Source: Sympetrum striolatum
Lineage: Eukaryota; Arthropoda; Insecta; Odonata; Libellulidae
Direction of reading: 5' to 3'
NCBI GenBank assembly: GCA_947579665.1
Contig: OX388349.1
Coordinates: 21,484,459-21,548,458 of the forward strand
Length of the DNA stretch: 64,000 bases
Below, piece by piece: positions 47,791-60,020 of the stretch (within the stretch, counting starts at the first letter, position 1; each line of letters starts with the position of its first letter). The notes below the pieces were generated by a model. The model had not been told where the DNA came from, did no database searches, and was given only the letters and a program-made list of their open reading frames with translations. The position numbers were made by a program, and so were the translations under genes.

Positions 47791-49300
47791 AAAAATTAAA
47801 TTGTTTTGAAAATGAAACATGCTAAAAATGATGTGAGAAAAATGTAACATTGTACACAACTCTTCTTCACGGAATCCATTCCAAACCACCCAATCATCCA
47901 CATTTTTGCCCTGTACTCTGTACTGGCCTACACACAATAAAACCTCTAAAGAATTAGTAGCAATAAATGAAACCAAGATGAAGATTACCCGTTGAAACCT
48001 GGTTGCGTTTCTTAATCAAAGGTAAAAAAATTGTGGAAAAGGTACACCGCCTTTCTTCATTCAACATGATGAATTTCCATAATACCTCACCTTTTAGTGT
48101 GAACTTTATTATGAAAGATCGCTAACTAAATAAAGAAACCCAACCCGAATTACTAAAATGTCCACATATAATAAGATGAACTTGAGGTGCGTTGATAAAC
48201 CGCATATGCACATAAAATGATTTCTCTATTTTTATAACTCGACTGATGTGTACAGATTTGGCTAATGGGTGTTTTAGAGGAAGCAAACGCGTGCATGAGT
48301 GCAGAAGCATCAGAAATTATCATGAAAATTAACTCTATCTATTCTTGCTACCACGTTGAAAAATATGGCAACTTCTACGTTCATGACCACTTAGCATTAC
48401 GTCTTATCAATATCACTCAGAAATAAATTACCTTCGTAAGCCAATGTATCACTGGACTACAATTTTCCATTAAATTTCAGATTACAAGAATTTTATCTAA
48501 AGAAATTAAGTTAATAGGATGCGTTTCTTGATGAAAATGGTAACGAAGGAACTATAGCTGAACTGCCAATATTCAAGAATGTATGATTGACAACTCTTTT
48601 AAAAAAGTCAATTATCGCTCGGAGCTTGAAAGCATTCGGGGAATTTTGCTACAAGCAGTGAATTCAATTAAAAGCTGTAATGGATTCGCACACATAAATT
48701 TTCATTAAGAATTATTATCCAATAAAAGGTCAATCTGTTGGAGCTTTGCTTATTAGAAAATAACTAAGTCAAGCTTCACAAGGAATTCAGAAAGACAACA
48801 TTAGAAGCTATACATATGCATGAAATGAATTCAACTCACAATTTAAGATATTAATTTTGGAACAATGAAAAAATCAGGTGAACGGGATCTTCATATCCAT
48901 AAATAATGTTTAATTTGATTAACTCTCATTTAAGCAGCATGATAAGTTAGTGACCAAATAATATATTCGACAAACAGGAAAATTCAAGGAAATTTATTTG
49001 TCACTAGTGGATCTTATTACAAATCGCGTTAATTCTAAAAATAACTATTACAAATTATAATGAATAAAAATAACATTGATAAAGTTAAGAATTGCTATTA
49101 ACACGGAATACTTTCAACCACACAGTAACGGATAAAAATTTTGCAGCATCCATCGGAGGCAGAGTATACGCTTTCGTACTGGAAAATATTCTCATAAAAT
49201 AATTCCTTCAACGAATTCTATCATAGATACAAAAGTTAATATAATCAAAATTTCTTATTATTTCCAAAAAAAATGATACCTTCCAACTTGGACGATGACA
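47791..49300. other. AT-rich non-coding stretch
   Basis: Nothing recognisable. Confidence 0.55.
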
Positions 49301-50110
49301 TATTCAATCGGGTTTTGGACGATAAATCAATTACGCCAAACGACAGAGGAACCAAAAATTTTAATCAATCATCCCGCCATAACTTTCTTTTCATTTCAAG
49401 AATTAATCTACGGCGAATTATATCTTCGGGAGAATAAATTAAAAGCCCGCCGATAACTCGCCGAAAAATGCGCGATTATCGACCGGGGTTCGATAAATAT
49501 TCACCGCCGTAAAAAAAAGAATTAATTTTCCGACTCCATCCGAGTGGAAAGCGAGCTCCTAATATCGAAGATGCTTAATGAAATTCAGAATCGGAAAAAA
49601 GCGATAGGACATCACGGGGGGAGAGCCCGATAAGCCGCAAACATCCCCTTCATCTCCCGGGGCTAAAAAGGTCCTCTCATTGATTGAGCGACGAAAGCAA
49701 AACGTCTCCTCGTAAACTTAAAAAACTTCCCATTAACCAATATCCCCCCGGAGCTCCCATCAACCTAGCTATCTTCTTCATTAATATCCTTTTTGCTGCC
49801 TCATCCGTCACCTATCCAATATATCCTCGGTGTATACACCCGAAGAGATCGCACGTCAAATATCCTCCCGTTTCAACACCCCCGCGTACCCTACCACCCG
49901 TCGCACCCTCCGCCCGTCGCACCCTCCCGCCCGTCGCTCGCTCTCGCCCATGCGGAAAAGGCTGGCGTTTGGGAAAAACAGCTTTTATCGGAGGCGGAAT
50001 TAAGAGGAAATATGTGCGGCGATGAGTTTTCCCAGAGTTTCCTTTTACCGAGAATTTCGTAATTCTCAATCGCTCGAATCAAAGGACAGATACACTTTGA
50101 CTGGAGGCTG
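49301..50110. other. GC/CpG-richer island
   Basis: Dense CG in 49380-49640, then C/T-rich plus strand to 49950. Four overlapping frames of 85-144 codons on both strands are explained by this and by the short tandem repeat at 49896. No gene called. Confidence 0.5.
49896..49945 (+). repeat. 16-17 bp GC-rich minisatellite, about three units
   Basis: ACCCGTCGCACCCTCC, GCCCGTCGCACCCTCC and CGCCCGTCGCTCGCTC follow one another from about 49896. The repeat gives rise to reiterated Pro/Arg/Ala peptides in the overlapping frames. Confidence 0.65.
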
Positions 50111-50700
50111 TTACCGACTGAAATAACGACAACGTATCCTGGGGAAAGTGTTGTTGTTTGCATCGTCCCTGATAATGTTGATATATTACATGAAAAATTA
50201 AATGTCTTCATTTTTGTATAACTTAATAGTTCGACCATTCTATTCAGTGCTACAAATGAAAACAAACTCGATTCACATAAACTATAATAAAAAGAATTTT
50301 CGTTGTATTTGAAGCTGTATCTCATGAAGGAATCCCTTCATAACATAAGGCAAAACCAGCCAATTACATCCAAATTTATTGACTGGCAATAGCACTGCGC
50401 GCAATAAAATTAATCTGAAAGCAAAACTTATTCATTAAAATTCATCAAATATTTTATTCATAGTAATATTACTTATTATTTACTAGTTCACATCAAATCA
50501 TTCATTCACTTATTGATCAACATAAAGAACTTATTTGATTCTAACACGTACTAATCGTAACACTACAATTAACGAGGGAACAAAAGGCACTTATTAGATT
50601 ATTTTAAATTTAATCTTGAAGGTATTTCAATTGCAGGGAAGCTAGTAAAAACTTATTCGTATATATAAAATATTTAATTTATTTTCTGACATTTAAATCA
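50111..50700. other. AT-rich non-coding stretch
   Basis: Nothing recognisable. Confidence 0.55.
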
Positions 50701-51230
50701 ATAAAGCGAGAATTCTGCGCTCAACTGGAAGGACACAACATTTCTGAGATAAAAGTAATGAATCTTCGAGAGTTAATACAAAGCGTCCGAGAAGGATAAT
50801 AAAAGCTAGGAGTTATCGATCAACTGGACCTGGCTTTAGACCCGACTCGTAGACAATATTGCAGAGATAGAATTAGGGGAAGGCATGGAGTAGGGAGAAC
50901 ATTGCGCGAGATAATGGAAGGCTCGGAGATTAATAGGAACCACGGATTAAAAGAGACTACCTGCAGACAGATATAAATGAAAGGGGAGATTCGCCACCGA
51001 AGAGGAAATAGGGATTAGAGAGGAAGACGTAGATTATCTTCCGAATTGGTTCGATTCCGTATTAATTTACGGGAGCTCTTCACCGTGGAAAACTTTTCCT
51101 TCCATTGTTCGGATGCATGTAAGATAGCCTTCGATCGCGTAGAAAATGGCGGAATAGATGAAGAAGGATGAAATTAACGGACCCCTTTTGATCATCAGCG
51201 GCTGGCGTATGGAGGATGTAAGTCAATTAC
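50701..51230. other. GC-richer, purine-rich island
   Basis: Purine-rich plus strand from 50860 to 51180. No frame of note and no motif. Confidence 0.5.
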
Positions 51231-51244
51231 TTTGCAAATTGAAA

Positions 51245-51522
51245 TGGAATCCCTTTTTGAATCTGATAAATTCCAATTTTGATGATGATGGAATATAGTT
51301 CTCGTTTTGAAATAGATCCAACACGCTGACAGCAGAGACAAATTAAAATAAAATATATCAGTTTACAGTATACAACGTAAGAAAAAGGAATTTTTTCCGA
51401 AGATAAGTGAATACAATGGTAAATAATAAGGAAATGAGTCAGTTATTACGCTAATGGAATCATTTTTCGATGTGGAAACAATTTCGACTTTGATGAAAAT
51501 GGTATATAATTCTTTTTGGAAT
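51245..51522 (+). repeat. Direct duplication, 210-bp period
   Basis: TGGAATCCCTTTTTGAAT at 51245 returns as TGGAATCATTTTTCGAT at 51455. Both continue with TTTGATGATGATGGAATATA against TTTGATGAAAATGGTATATA and end in a TTCT..TTTTGAAAT-like block. About 68 bp are alignable in each copy. Confidence 0.55.
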
Positions 51523-51830
51523 TTTTTTTATGAAAAATCATAAGAAAGGCACTTAAACAATATGAATCAATTCATTACCGTAAGGAAATATCTTCAATCT
51601 GTTTAGGTACAATATATTCAAACATAAGATTAGATAAATCATAACTTAAGATAAAGATTTTCGCGTACCAAATCAACATATAAATACTATTATTACCATT
51701 AGCATTAGAGCAAAAGACATTTATTATACATCACAGCATTTCGAGATGCGATGATCATAAAAAAATTAAAAATAGAGCATTCTTTGGTGACTCATACATT
51801 ATTTAAACCACGAGAAAACCTCTCAGAGGT
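51523..51830. other. AT-rich spacer
   Basis: Nothing recognisable. Confidence 0.5.
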
Positions 51831-52290
51831 GATATCTTCCTTTTCGACCAAAATAACCTCTCTTACCTAAAACGTAGGATAATAATGCGAGCGAAATTAC
51901 TCTTTCTCTCTCCCAACGCTACTTGGCGTCCTCTAAAAAAGCAAAATACTTAACGAGCGCAAATCCTACGAGCGTGCTTCAAAGGAGACACTTCAAAGCT
52001 GGTGCTCCTCTAATGGATAAGATCTGAAGTAACTTCCAAAAGCGCGCTCGAGTCTCGGAGAAAAAATTTTCTTATCTGCCGCGGATAAAAATAAACAGCC
52101 AAAATGTATGCGGCGATGGTCGTTGAAACGGGTCGTCGATATCTTGCTCGAATGAGTCCGCTTCTTGAGACAACGGGCCTCTAAAAATATTTCTCAGAAT
52201 GTGGTATTCAAACACAAGCACCGTGGCCCATTTTCGAAATATAAATGCAAACTCTCGTAGAAAACATTGAGCAGTTACTAGCATACCTAT
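51831..52290. other. GC-richer island
   Basis: Moderate G+C and CG. One 70-codon minus-strand frame, no motif. Confidence 0.45.
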
Positions 52291-54062
52291 TTCTCATATA
52301 ACAATCGCAAAAACGAACAACTAACGAAAGAAGAAAAACTGAAAGTCCAAACACAGAGACATGCTAAAAAGGAAATATAATGAATACAGAGAAGAAATGG
52401 GCTCGATTTTTATTCACTTTGAACTTCTATCTTTATGAGCTCAGTGTAAAAGATTTCTAAATAAATTCGAAAATAAATCAATGAAGTTTACTCAAGTAAT
52501 AAGAATAAATTGTTTCAGCTGTAAAGTCATCCTTAAATATATATTATATTTAATAACAAATTTTAAGCTACAATGTAGTAATAAAAATCGAGTGACTATT
52601 GTAGTACATTTGATAATAGCATGTGAATAATTTATCATGCCTGTGTAAGTAAGATCATATGAAGGTTTGAAATAATTACATAATCTGACGCATGAGGCAA
52701 TTTATAATTTTAACTAAATTATATTGGAATTAAACTTTTGTTCTCTTCAGCTTCAACACTCAAAATTGCATATTTGGTTCACTTGATTTTTTAGTTATCG
52801 ATAACGTTCTCCATTTATGAAGTATTAGTTGAGTGTGAGGATGGTATTGCAATGGTTACTCAGTGTCCCATAACGAGCCATCGATAGCTCTGGAGGATAT
52901 TATTGTATATTTTATTCTGTTCGATTGTAATGTAAGTATGTTTTATGCCTTCCTGAACTCTAAAATAAATTAAAACCTTGAGAACATCTCCACCAATAAA
53001 TGAAATTGAGCATGCTCGAGTGACTATCCAAAATCCAATTTAAATAGCTGATTAATTTTCGGAATCTCCAGAGGGCCGTGAAAGCCTATACTTGACCTTT
53101 GCTCGACGAGTAAGAGAGATACAGCTCTAAAAATACAAACACGATTATAAAGATGAAACGTTGATCTGAAAGGCACAGACGAAGGTAGAATCAAAGTTGA
53201 GCACCCCAAATTACAGAGACACATATAAGTACGGAGATGCTTATGACTCCCGACTTTGTGCGCGGTACAACCTGTTTGTACGTGTAAGACGCGGCATTTC
53301 AAAGCATAAAATTACATGAGAGCGAGTTTGCACTTCTCTGAGAGCAGAACCGATTTTCCACGAGGAAGCATTTAGTGTGCCTGTAATTCCCGAAAGGATC
53401 TAATGTTTACAAGGTTCACATGAATAGTGGATTGCGAACCTTTCGCCGATTGAGTGCCAAATTTTATTAAATAAGGGAATATTACCTTCAAGTCTCCAGT
53501 TATAGAACGATACGGAAACATAACTCCCTTCATAGCTTTAAAGTCAATCTAGCATCAAAGTCATCTTGGATTTTACATACAAGGATTCGTAGCTTGAATA
53601 TTTTTATTTAAGTTAAGCAAAAATAGCGCCATACTATTTTCCCGAGCCAAATATATCCGGCACACCACATGGGGAACGCACGCCTTATGATCGCCAAACC
53701 CAAGGTATGAGCTTAAATTAGACAGAAACTTCATCGCTAGCTATGAAACGACGATATTGACCATTTTCACTCTAAAGTTTAGAAGTAACTATGCTAAAAA
53801 GAAATTGGATCAAACAGAGACGAAAGCAATAGCTTCAGTACATACCTTAGTTATACGAGATCGTACATTGGACGGATTTACACAGTAGAGAATAAAATTA
53901 TGAAAAGTACTACTCCAGAGAAAAGATTCCGAAACCGGTGTACCGCGGGTGAGTTCATCGTAGGTGTAAAAAGCAAGAGTACCATAATCTTATATTTGTG
54001 CGCACTATTGATCTCTTTACGTTCCGAGACACACATTTTATATCATATACAAATAAAAGAAT
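52291..54062. other. AT-rich non-coding stretch
   Basis: Contains the 12-base palindrome GTTATCGATAAC at 52794-52805, a perfect DRE-type site. Frames up to 92 codons, no motif. Confidence 0.5.
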
Positions 54063-54150
54063 CGATGTCACTGGGATTTGAACCTAGGTCTTCCATTTTC
54101 TGGGAAAATAGTTAACCTAAAGTTAAGACGAGGATTCGAGTCACAGATAC
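54063..54150 (-). repeat. Degraded tRNA-derived SINE head
   Basis: On the minus strand AAGACCTAGGTTCAAATCCC and AGTGACATCGAT match the T-arm and 3' end of the copy at 26721, and CCCAGAAAATGG matches its centre. The 5' part, TTAACTTTAGGTTAACTATT, is rearranged. Confidence 0.6.
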
Positions 54151-54643
54151 GTTACTATCCACCTCTGTTGATCGTTGTCATTTAAAGCGTACGCCCTTTT
54201 GTGCAAATATTTACATTTTCCTGATCCTTGACGTGTAACGAGCGTTATTATCCTTTATTGAATTCCGTCGCTAACATATATGAAAAACCTATTCGGCAAA
54301 TAGTTAAATTTTTGCTTCCCTCTGACTGTGACAACAAACTCATGACTAAAATTCCTCAAAGTTGGATAAGAGAGTGCGGCAAGGAGGCAAATACTTGGGG
54401 AAGTTCTGCCTTTGAGAAGATAACGACTTAACTACTGGAATGGTACGACTTTAGGGCGTTACATTCCCGCCCTCACATAACGAAGAGGGAACTTAAGGCA
54501 TCTCGAAAGCGAAACGACCAATCAGCAGAAACAATCAAAGGACAGCAAAATCCGCAGAATATAACCACACCCGAAATTTTAAAAATAAAAATAAAACGTC
54601 TTAATTTGGGTGAGATTTACTCTTCTATCCTCTAACTTCTAAA
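54151..54643. other. Spacer
   Basis: A 67-codon plus-strand frame (54228-54431) without motif. Nothing else. Confidence 0.45.
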
Positions 54644-55448
54644 CTAGAGGTTCCCAACTTTTTTTTTTTAAACGCGCCTCCTCTTAAATTTCGTAAAATC
54701 CCATTTCTCATCCGCCATCTTTGATCAATAAAACAAAAATAAAGAGTTTGACTAAACGCACAAACTTAACGACAGACTTAACAAAAGTGATGATTTTTTT
54801 ATTAAGTATTAAATACACCGGCCAACAAATTTTAACTTTTTTCGGTAACATGGATGTTAATAGCTGAACTTAACTAATTTAGGGTCGCTGATAACAGATA
54901 TGTATTCAGAAAACTCCCACCAAGTAAGGTATTTCATTGTTTGTTTATTTATTGTTTATACAAAATTCTCGAAAACTGTACGTGGTGGACATTTTCACAA
55001 ACACGGCTGAATTTATCGCAAAAAAATCTGATGTGGCCAACACATGACTTTCTCCATATTTATTGAAAACAGAAGCCTATGTCGGTAATATATAAATAAC
55101 TCCAAAACAATGAGTGTTACAGAAAAATATTTCAAACAAAAGTTGAAGTAATGTACATTATCTATAACTTTTGTACGTAATTGTATATACCTACATTGCA
55201 TTCTGACAGAGATATGTACCAAAACATCTATTTCCGTTGAAAACTGGGGGTCGAATACAATACTTTCTCTAAATTACGTATAGGGAGAAAGTAAAAATAG
55301 AATTAGATACAAGAAACTACGTCAATGTTACCAAAACCTTGTTGGCCTGTGTTATTAGTGAATGAGCTTACATTTACTTCACAAGTGCTATAATTCTAAA
55401 GGGAACTTCACCCTTTGCGGGTCGTGACCTACCGGTTGGAAAACAGAG
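54644..55448. mobile_element. Possible hAT-type non-autonomous element
   Basis: The left end CTAGAGGTTCCCAAC followed by a T-run and ACGCGCCTCCTCTTAAATTT resembles ends of hAT elements. The right end has GCGGGTCGTGACCTACCGGT and TTGGAAAACAGAG, like the usual 'GGGTCGCGACC..CGGTTGGGAACC..TG'. The terminal repeats are imperfect. CTTCTAAA before and GTCTTAAA after share 5 of 8 bases, a weak trace of the 8-bp duplication typical of hAT. No transposase reading frame was found inside; a 69-codon frame has no motif. Confidence 0.4.
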
Positions 55449-55489
55449 GTCTTAAATACAGTCATAAATTGAACAAAATTTCATTTTAA

Positions 55490-56210
55490 GTGATACTATG
55501 AGAAAATTAGAAAAATTGTGGATGTAAAAATTAACCTTAGGTAATCTTGGGAGAAATATAATCTTCTAAAGTAAGGTAACCACGAGGAAGGGTGTAAAAA
55601 TACAGAAATAACTCCAAAAGCCGTTAGCAAACAGCTTCCGTATTCTTTTACGGCTTTTGAAGATATTTCTGTACTTTGAATACACTCTAACAGCCGTGTC
55701 TCATTCTTTCCACACACTACGAAGGGGGATTGTGAAAAACCTGCGCAAACGTAAAAGGTCTTCATAAAGGCGAGGTCTCTTCTTCCATCTAACCTTCCGT
55801 CAATGATATTTAAAAACATAAGTAGCGTGTTTTTGAACAGAGATAGAGAGGAAAACTTCAGAAGGGACGGATGTAAAAAGAACCTATGGGAAAATCTTAG
55901 TTATGGTAACTGCAGAAAAATTCAGCAGAAGGGAAGTGTGAAAAACCTGTGAAAACCTATAAGGTCTTTACAAATGCGAGTTTGAGGTTGAAAAGTTTCT
56001 TCTTCCAGCTAAATTTTCGTCAATTATACTATACTATTAATAACGTGGAGATGAATAGAGATAAAGAGAAAAACCTAAATGGGGATATAAACCTAAGGTA
56101 ATATCTTAGGAAAAATATTCACTGCAGAAAAACACTTACGAAGAAGAGGGGTGGGAAAAACCTGTGCAAACCTAGTGACAGTACAAGCTAAAAGATGTGT
56201 AAGGAACTAA
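55490..56210 (+). repeat. R1-family tandem array, three units
   Basis: Units of about 210-240 bp start near 55490 (partial), 55765 and 55966. Each repeats TCTTCTTCCATCTAACCTTC or a variant, GTGGATGTAAAAA or a variant, a CACTGCAG/AACTGCAG word, a CACGAAGAAGGGG-like word and TGTGAAAAACCTGTG. Elsewhere in the window the family occurs singly, so this is either a local expansion or the internal structure of the full element. The first unit is interrupted by an insertion at about 55592-55725. Confidence 0.7.
55602..55672. repeat. Hairpin nested in an R1 unit
   Basis: ACAGAAATAACTCCAAAAGCCGT (55602-55624, 23 nt) is mirrored at 55650-55672 with 21 of 23 matching, around a 25-nt loop. It lies inside material with no counterpart in the other R1 units, so it is a nested insertion. 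Just after it comes AACAGCCGTGTC (55688), the outer block of the ACACGGCTGT family. Confidence 0.6.
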
Positions 56211-56429
56211 GTAGTGATAGCTAAAATATGAGAGAAAACACGACAAAATATGTAGATACACCATCAATGAGTACCACAACGAAGTCAGTGAAAATTACAA
56301 GTACAAGCTGAATGATAAAAAAGGAAGCTGCATATGTAAGTAGTAAGTAATTACTAAAAGATGAGAAGAAACATGGAAAAATACATAATTACACGAAAAC
56401 GGAGGTAGAGCAAGGTATAAGTGTAAAAA
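56211..56429. other. Spacer after the R1 array
   Basis: Short words such as GTACAAGCT and TAAAAGATG from the R1 end recur (near 56301 and 56354), so this may be decayed R1 sequence. Confidence 0.35.
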
Positions 56430-57120
56430 TGAACAGGGGGAGGACAACGCCACAGAATGAGAAGCAATTTACAAACTAAGGAAACAAGGGAAAGATGACC
56501 CCGAGAGAGAGGAAATGGAAGGTATCTCGCGAACGTTACCGAATTCCTCGGTAGCAAACGGACGAGGCGTCTCCCCTCGACGCGAGCTAAGGAGTTAAGA
56601 AGGACTTTCTCTCGCGAGAAATCCCCAAGAGGAATGCGAGAGGAAATTGTATGAAGAGAGGAATGGAAGAGCTCGAAAAAGGTCGGATGGGTAAACAGAT
56701 TGGATGGGAGGAATGGAACGAGGGTAGTGCGGTCGAGATAAGGGGTAGCAAAAGGGGAGGCACGATCTTATTACGGAGTGAAAAGGAAATGAGATAGGCG
56801 AAAGAAAGATCTTTCTTTTGAGAGCTCCGGAGCGGGGAATAAAGGGAACGTGAGAAACTTTGGGGGGAAGGAGACCATTTTGTTTCAATTCCGCGTCTGT
56901 GCGGGAGGAATGGGGTGGGGAAGAAAAAAAGAAGATATGAGAGTCGAGAAATAAACTTCGATTCCGAATGCTGGAGAAAAAATTCCCTCGGCGAAATAAC
57001 GGTGAATTTGTAGTTCTCACCTGGTAAATGTTCCTATCGACGGAACCTATCGCCGAAACTTTTCTATAGCTGAGGAAAGGCAATATTCCATGACTTCCGA
57101 TAAGGAAAATATGAGTTCCC
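56430..57120. other. GC-richer, strongly purine-rich island
   Basis: AG-rich plus strand for almost 500 bp. The 162-codon minus-strand frame (56595-57083) is Ser/Phe/Pro/Leu-rich and is a clear case of a stop-poor polypyrimidine strand. Confidence 0.6.
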
Positions 57121-57526
57121 CCAATGAGAAACGTATACGTTGGGCGAAAATCCTTTTAGCAAATCAGTTATTTCCATCGTCTACGTCAGCAATACCATTC
57201 AGAAATGATTTTGATGTGGAGGTGCTCAACTCTGTAGAAAGGTAGCATAATACGGAAGTCAGCTTACAGAAAAAGACTAGTCGCAAATAAAAATATGTTC
57301 TGTGGTAAATTAACGTTGTTTTCCCTTGTCATATTTACAAATGGGTAAGAAAAGCGTCAAATTGAAATGAATGAATAAATCTTTTCAATTGACGACCAAA
57401 CAACTTGCTGCTTGAAATTGCTTTCCTTAGTCGTACAACAAAAATACACTTCTATCATTCAAAACTCATTCAAAATATCATTTCAAAAATCATTTATTGA
57501 ATACAATATTAGAACGATCTTGATTA
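57121..57526. other. AT-rich spacer
   Basis: Nothing recognisable. Confidence 0.5.
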
Positions 57527-58039
57527 ATGTCCACAGCCAAAAACATTTGGTTATACGGCCACGATAATTCAAAATTATACTTTACATGCATGCGGAACGT
57601 TCAGGGTAATTCTTCATGGCCTCAGCTTATAACAACTTACAATTCCTTTCAACTTAAATTAATTTCAAATACGTGTAACAAACTCTTCGTCTACAATTCT
57701 TTCAAACAAGGGCAACTAAACGTTGAAGACTCAAAAATGAGGGCCAGATCATCCAAAGATAATAACATGAGACGACAAGATGACCAAGATCATTATATAG
57801 AACTTAAAATTGATACCAATTTTCTATTAGCTTTCATAAATTCATTAGGAGTCGAAGATACAAGCAAGGATGATCCTTGCCAATGGCTAGTGTGGTTTCT
57901 GCCGGATCGTCGGTTTTTAACCAACGAATCGACCATGTTGAGAACCCATGAAGAATTTCTGAGAACTATTCACCGGGAAACCCCTAGGCTTTTCTTTCTA
58001 GTGGCTGTTAATGTCTACAGACTCAATATCAAGACATAA
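57527..58039 (+). CDS. Unrecognised 170-residue open frame, doubtful
   Basis: This is the longest open frame in the window. Unlike its rivals it is not in a purine-skewed island. An in-frame TGA lies two codons upstream of the ATG. The predicted protein has balanced composition: an N-terminal part with aromatic residues, a basic/acidic middle (about residues 70-90, RARSSKDNNMRRQDDQD), and a C-terminal part with PCQWLVWFLPDRRFLTNEST. No signal peptide, membrane segment or known motif was seen. A rough estimate from base composition makes a frame of this length unlikely, but not impossible, by chance in 64 kb. No promoter, splice site pair or poly-A signal was tied to it. It may be a real small gene, an exon, a decayed transposon gene or chance. 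Confidence 0.15.
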   Translation: MSTAKNIWLYGHDNSKLYFTCMRNVQGNSSWPQLITTYNSFQLKLISNTCNKLFVYNSFKQGQLNVEDSKMRARSSKDNNMRRQDDQDHYIELKIDTNFLLAFINSLGVEDTSKDDPCQWLVWFLPDRRFLTNESTMLRTHEEFLRTIHRETPRLFFLVAVNVYRLNIKT

Positions 58040-59160
58040 AACCACAAAAATATTTAATTCTATAGTTTTTGGAGATAAATTCACTCCTCATAGCGTACGG
58101 AGTACGGTGACACGTGTCGTAATAAAAGCCAGCCACGGAACTATATCGACTCGCATTCGACACGACCACCTTGCATACCACCGCAGATCGGACATTCCAA
58201 ATTTAGGCATACTCGCACTGACATCAAAAACCTCGACACTTCAGAGGGGTGCAGAACGAGCAAGTTTAATCAAGAATCCGATCGACTTATGGCAGGGCTT
58301 TACCTAGCACCGTAGGAATGAAGACGGCACATTCTCTGCATCGCAAAGATCGCAAGCGACATAACTCCGAGTTTCCGGGGCTATGAAAACAAACACCCGC
58401 CCTTAAACCCGGCAACAATCCACCCGGGGAAAAATCACCACCCCGAAACTTTCTTCATAACATAATCTACGACGAATTCCCTTTTATGGGACGGCCTGAC
58501 AACTTCCTCGAATGCCTCCCGCGTAATTATAAAGGGAGAGAGAGTATGGATGAGGAGCTATATGGGCACACAAAACCGAATAGGGAGGCTGTCGGTAGGC
58601 ACAGAGGAAAAACGCGGAGTGGGAGTGGCCTTCCTTTGACGTTGAAGAAGATTGGAAACATGAGGAAAGACGGGGGAATTGGTTGGGGGAATGGTCCGTG
58701 GACTACGAGGAAATAATGGATGATTCGGCCCGTGGAGTTGGGATGGGGAAAAGAAGTAAGCGAGAGGCGGGGAATTGAGCTTCTTTCGGGAGAGATATAA
58801 GGAAGAAGTGTAGCGGAGCAGAAGTTATTAAAGAGATCGGACCGGAGGTTCGGCTGATTGGGTAAAAGTAGTTTCCCGCCCTCGCCAAAACAAAGGCGGA
58901 CCCAACGATCTCGATGATAAATGGTACGCAATGCGAGAATTTTCTCACGTACGGACCGTCTCCATAAATTACGAGAAATATTTCCTTTCTTCGGCAGAGG
59001 TCTACTTAACAAAGCGATCATGAGTCCATTAGCACGCTTCGGTGACTGCACTTTGTCGTGAATTAGGTTTTTCGGGTGGGGGAATTAAATCCGGCGAAAG
59101 TGGACCGACTGCGTTTTCGAAACGAGCTGGATATTCAACGGGATGAGCCGCATGAATAAC
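58040..59160. other. GC/CpG-richer island
   Basis: Mixed GC-rich start, then purine-rich plus strand from 58530 to 58870. Plus-strand frames of 76-98 codons and minus-strand frames of 81-174 codons overlap. The 174-codon frame (58527-59051) is Leu/Pro/Ser/Phe-rich over the purine run. No gene called. Confidence 0.5.
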
Positions 59161-60020
59161 TACGAGACTAATATTCTTTTCCCAAATTTTATCAACTTCT
59201 CAAAAGATATCTACATACTAACACAAAAAGATTTCTACCAATCATTTCTCAAGAAAAAAATGTAAAGAAAAATCTTTGCCCATCTACATGATCAACTTCC
59301 TTCTAATTTAAAGGAATATACACATATACATAAATATAAATCGTTAGCACTTCGCAATAAACCTTGTAAATAAAGAAAGTAGAAGAGTATTTGCGAAGCA
59401 TTTTTTATGCAATGCAACCAGAATATTTAACTGAAATTGTACTTAGAACCTTCAAAGTATAAGTAACCAAAAGCCAAGAAGTTCTTTATTAAAACCTAGA
59501 ACCTTGTACGAATGGAGTGCAAATGGAAAAACTACGAAGACATTATTACTTTTAAGGGTAATACTAAATGTATTTAAAATAAATAATTACTGAAACTTTA
59601 CCTATTCAACTTGACTTATGCAGCAAACAGAGAAAGTATGATTGCAGCTTATTCATACAATAGTACTTCTGAATGAGATTTTGTTTTGAAACAGCTCAGA
59701 AAGAAACATATAAATAGAACTGAGGCTGATTATAAATAACGCTATCTATAATTTAAGATAACGACATTAAGGCAAAATATAATACCGTGAGCTATCATCC
59801 AAAAGGAACTTCTACAGCAATGGTGCGTTAGAAATGATAAGAAATCGCAATTAATCAACAATATTTGAACAAATTCAACAAAAACAAGTATATAATCAAC
59901 GAAAAATATCTCCATTCTTTAAAAAACACCTTATGATGACTTGGTTATCCGAAACTTACGTTTACATAGTTTCGTAAAAATTGCACGTATTATAATAATT
60001 AAACACGTTGAAAAACAGCA
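59161..60020. other. AT-rich non-coding stretch
   Basis: Nothing recognisable. Confidence 0.55.
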
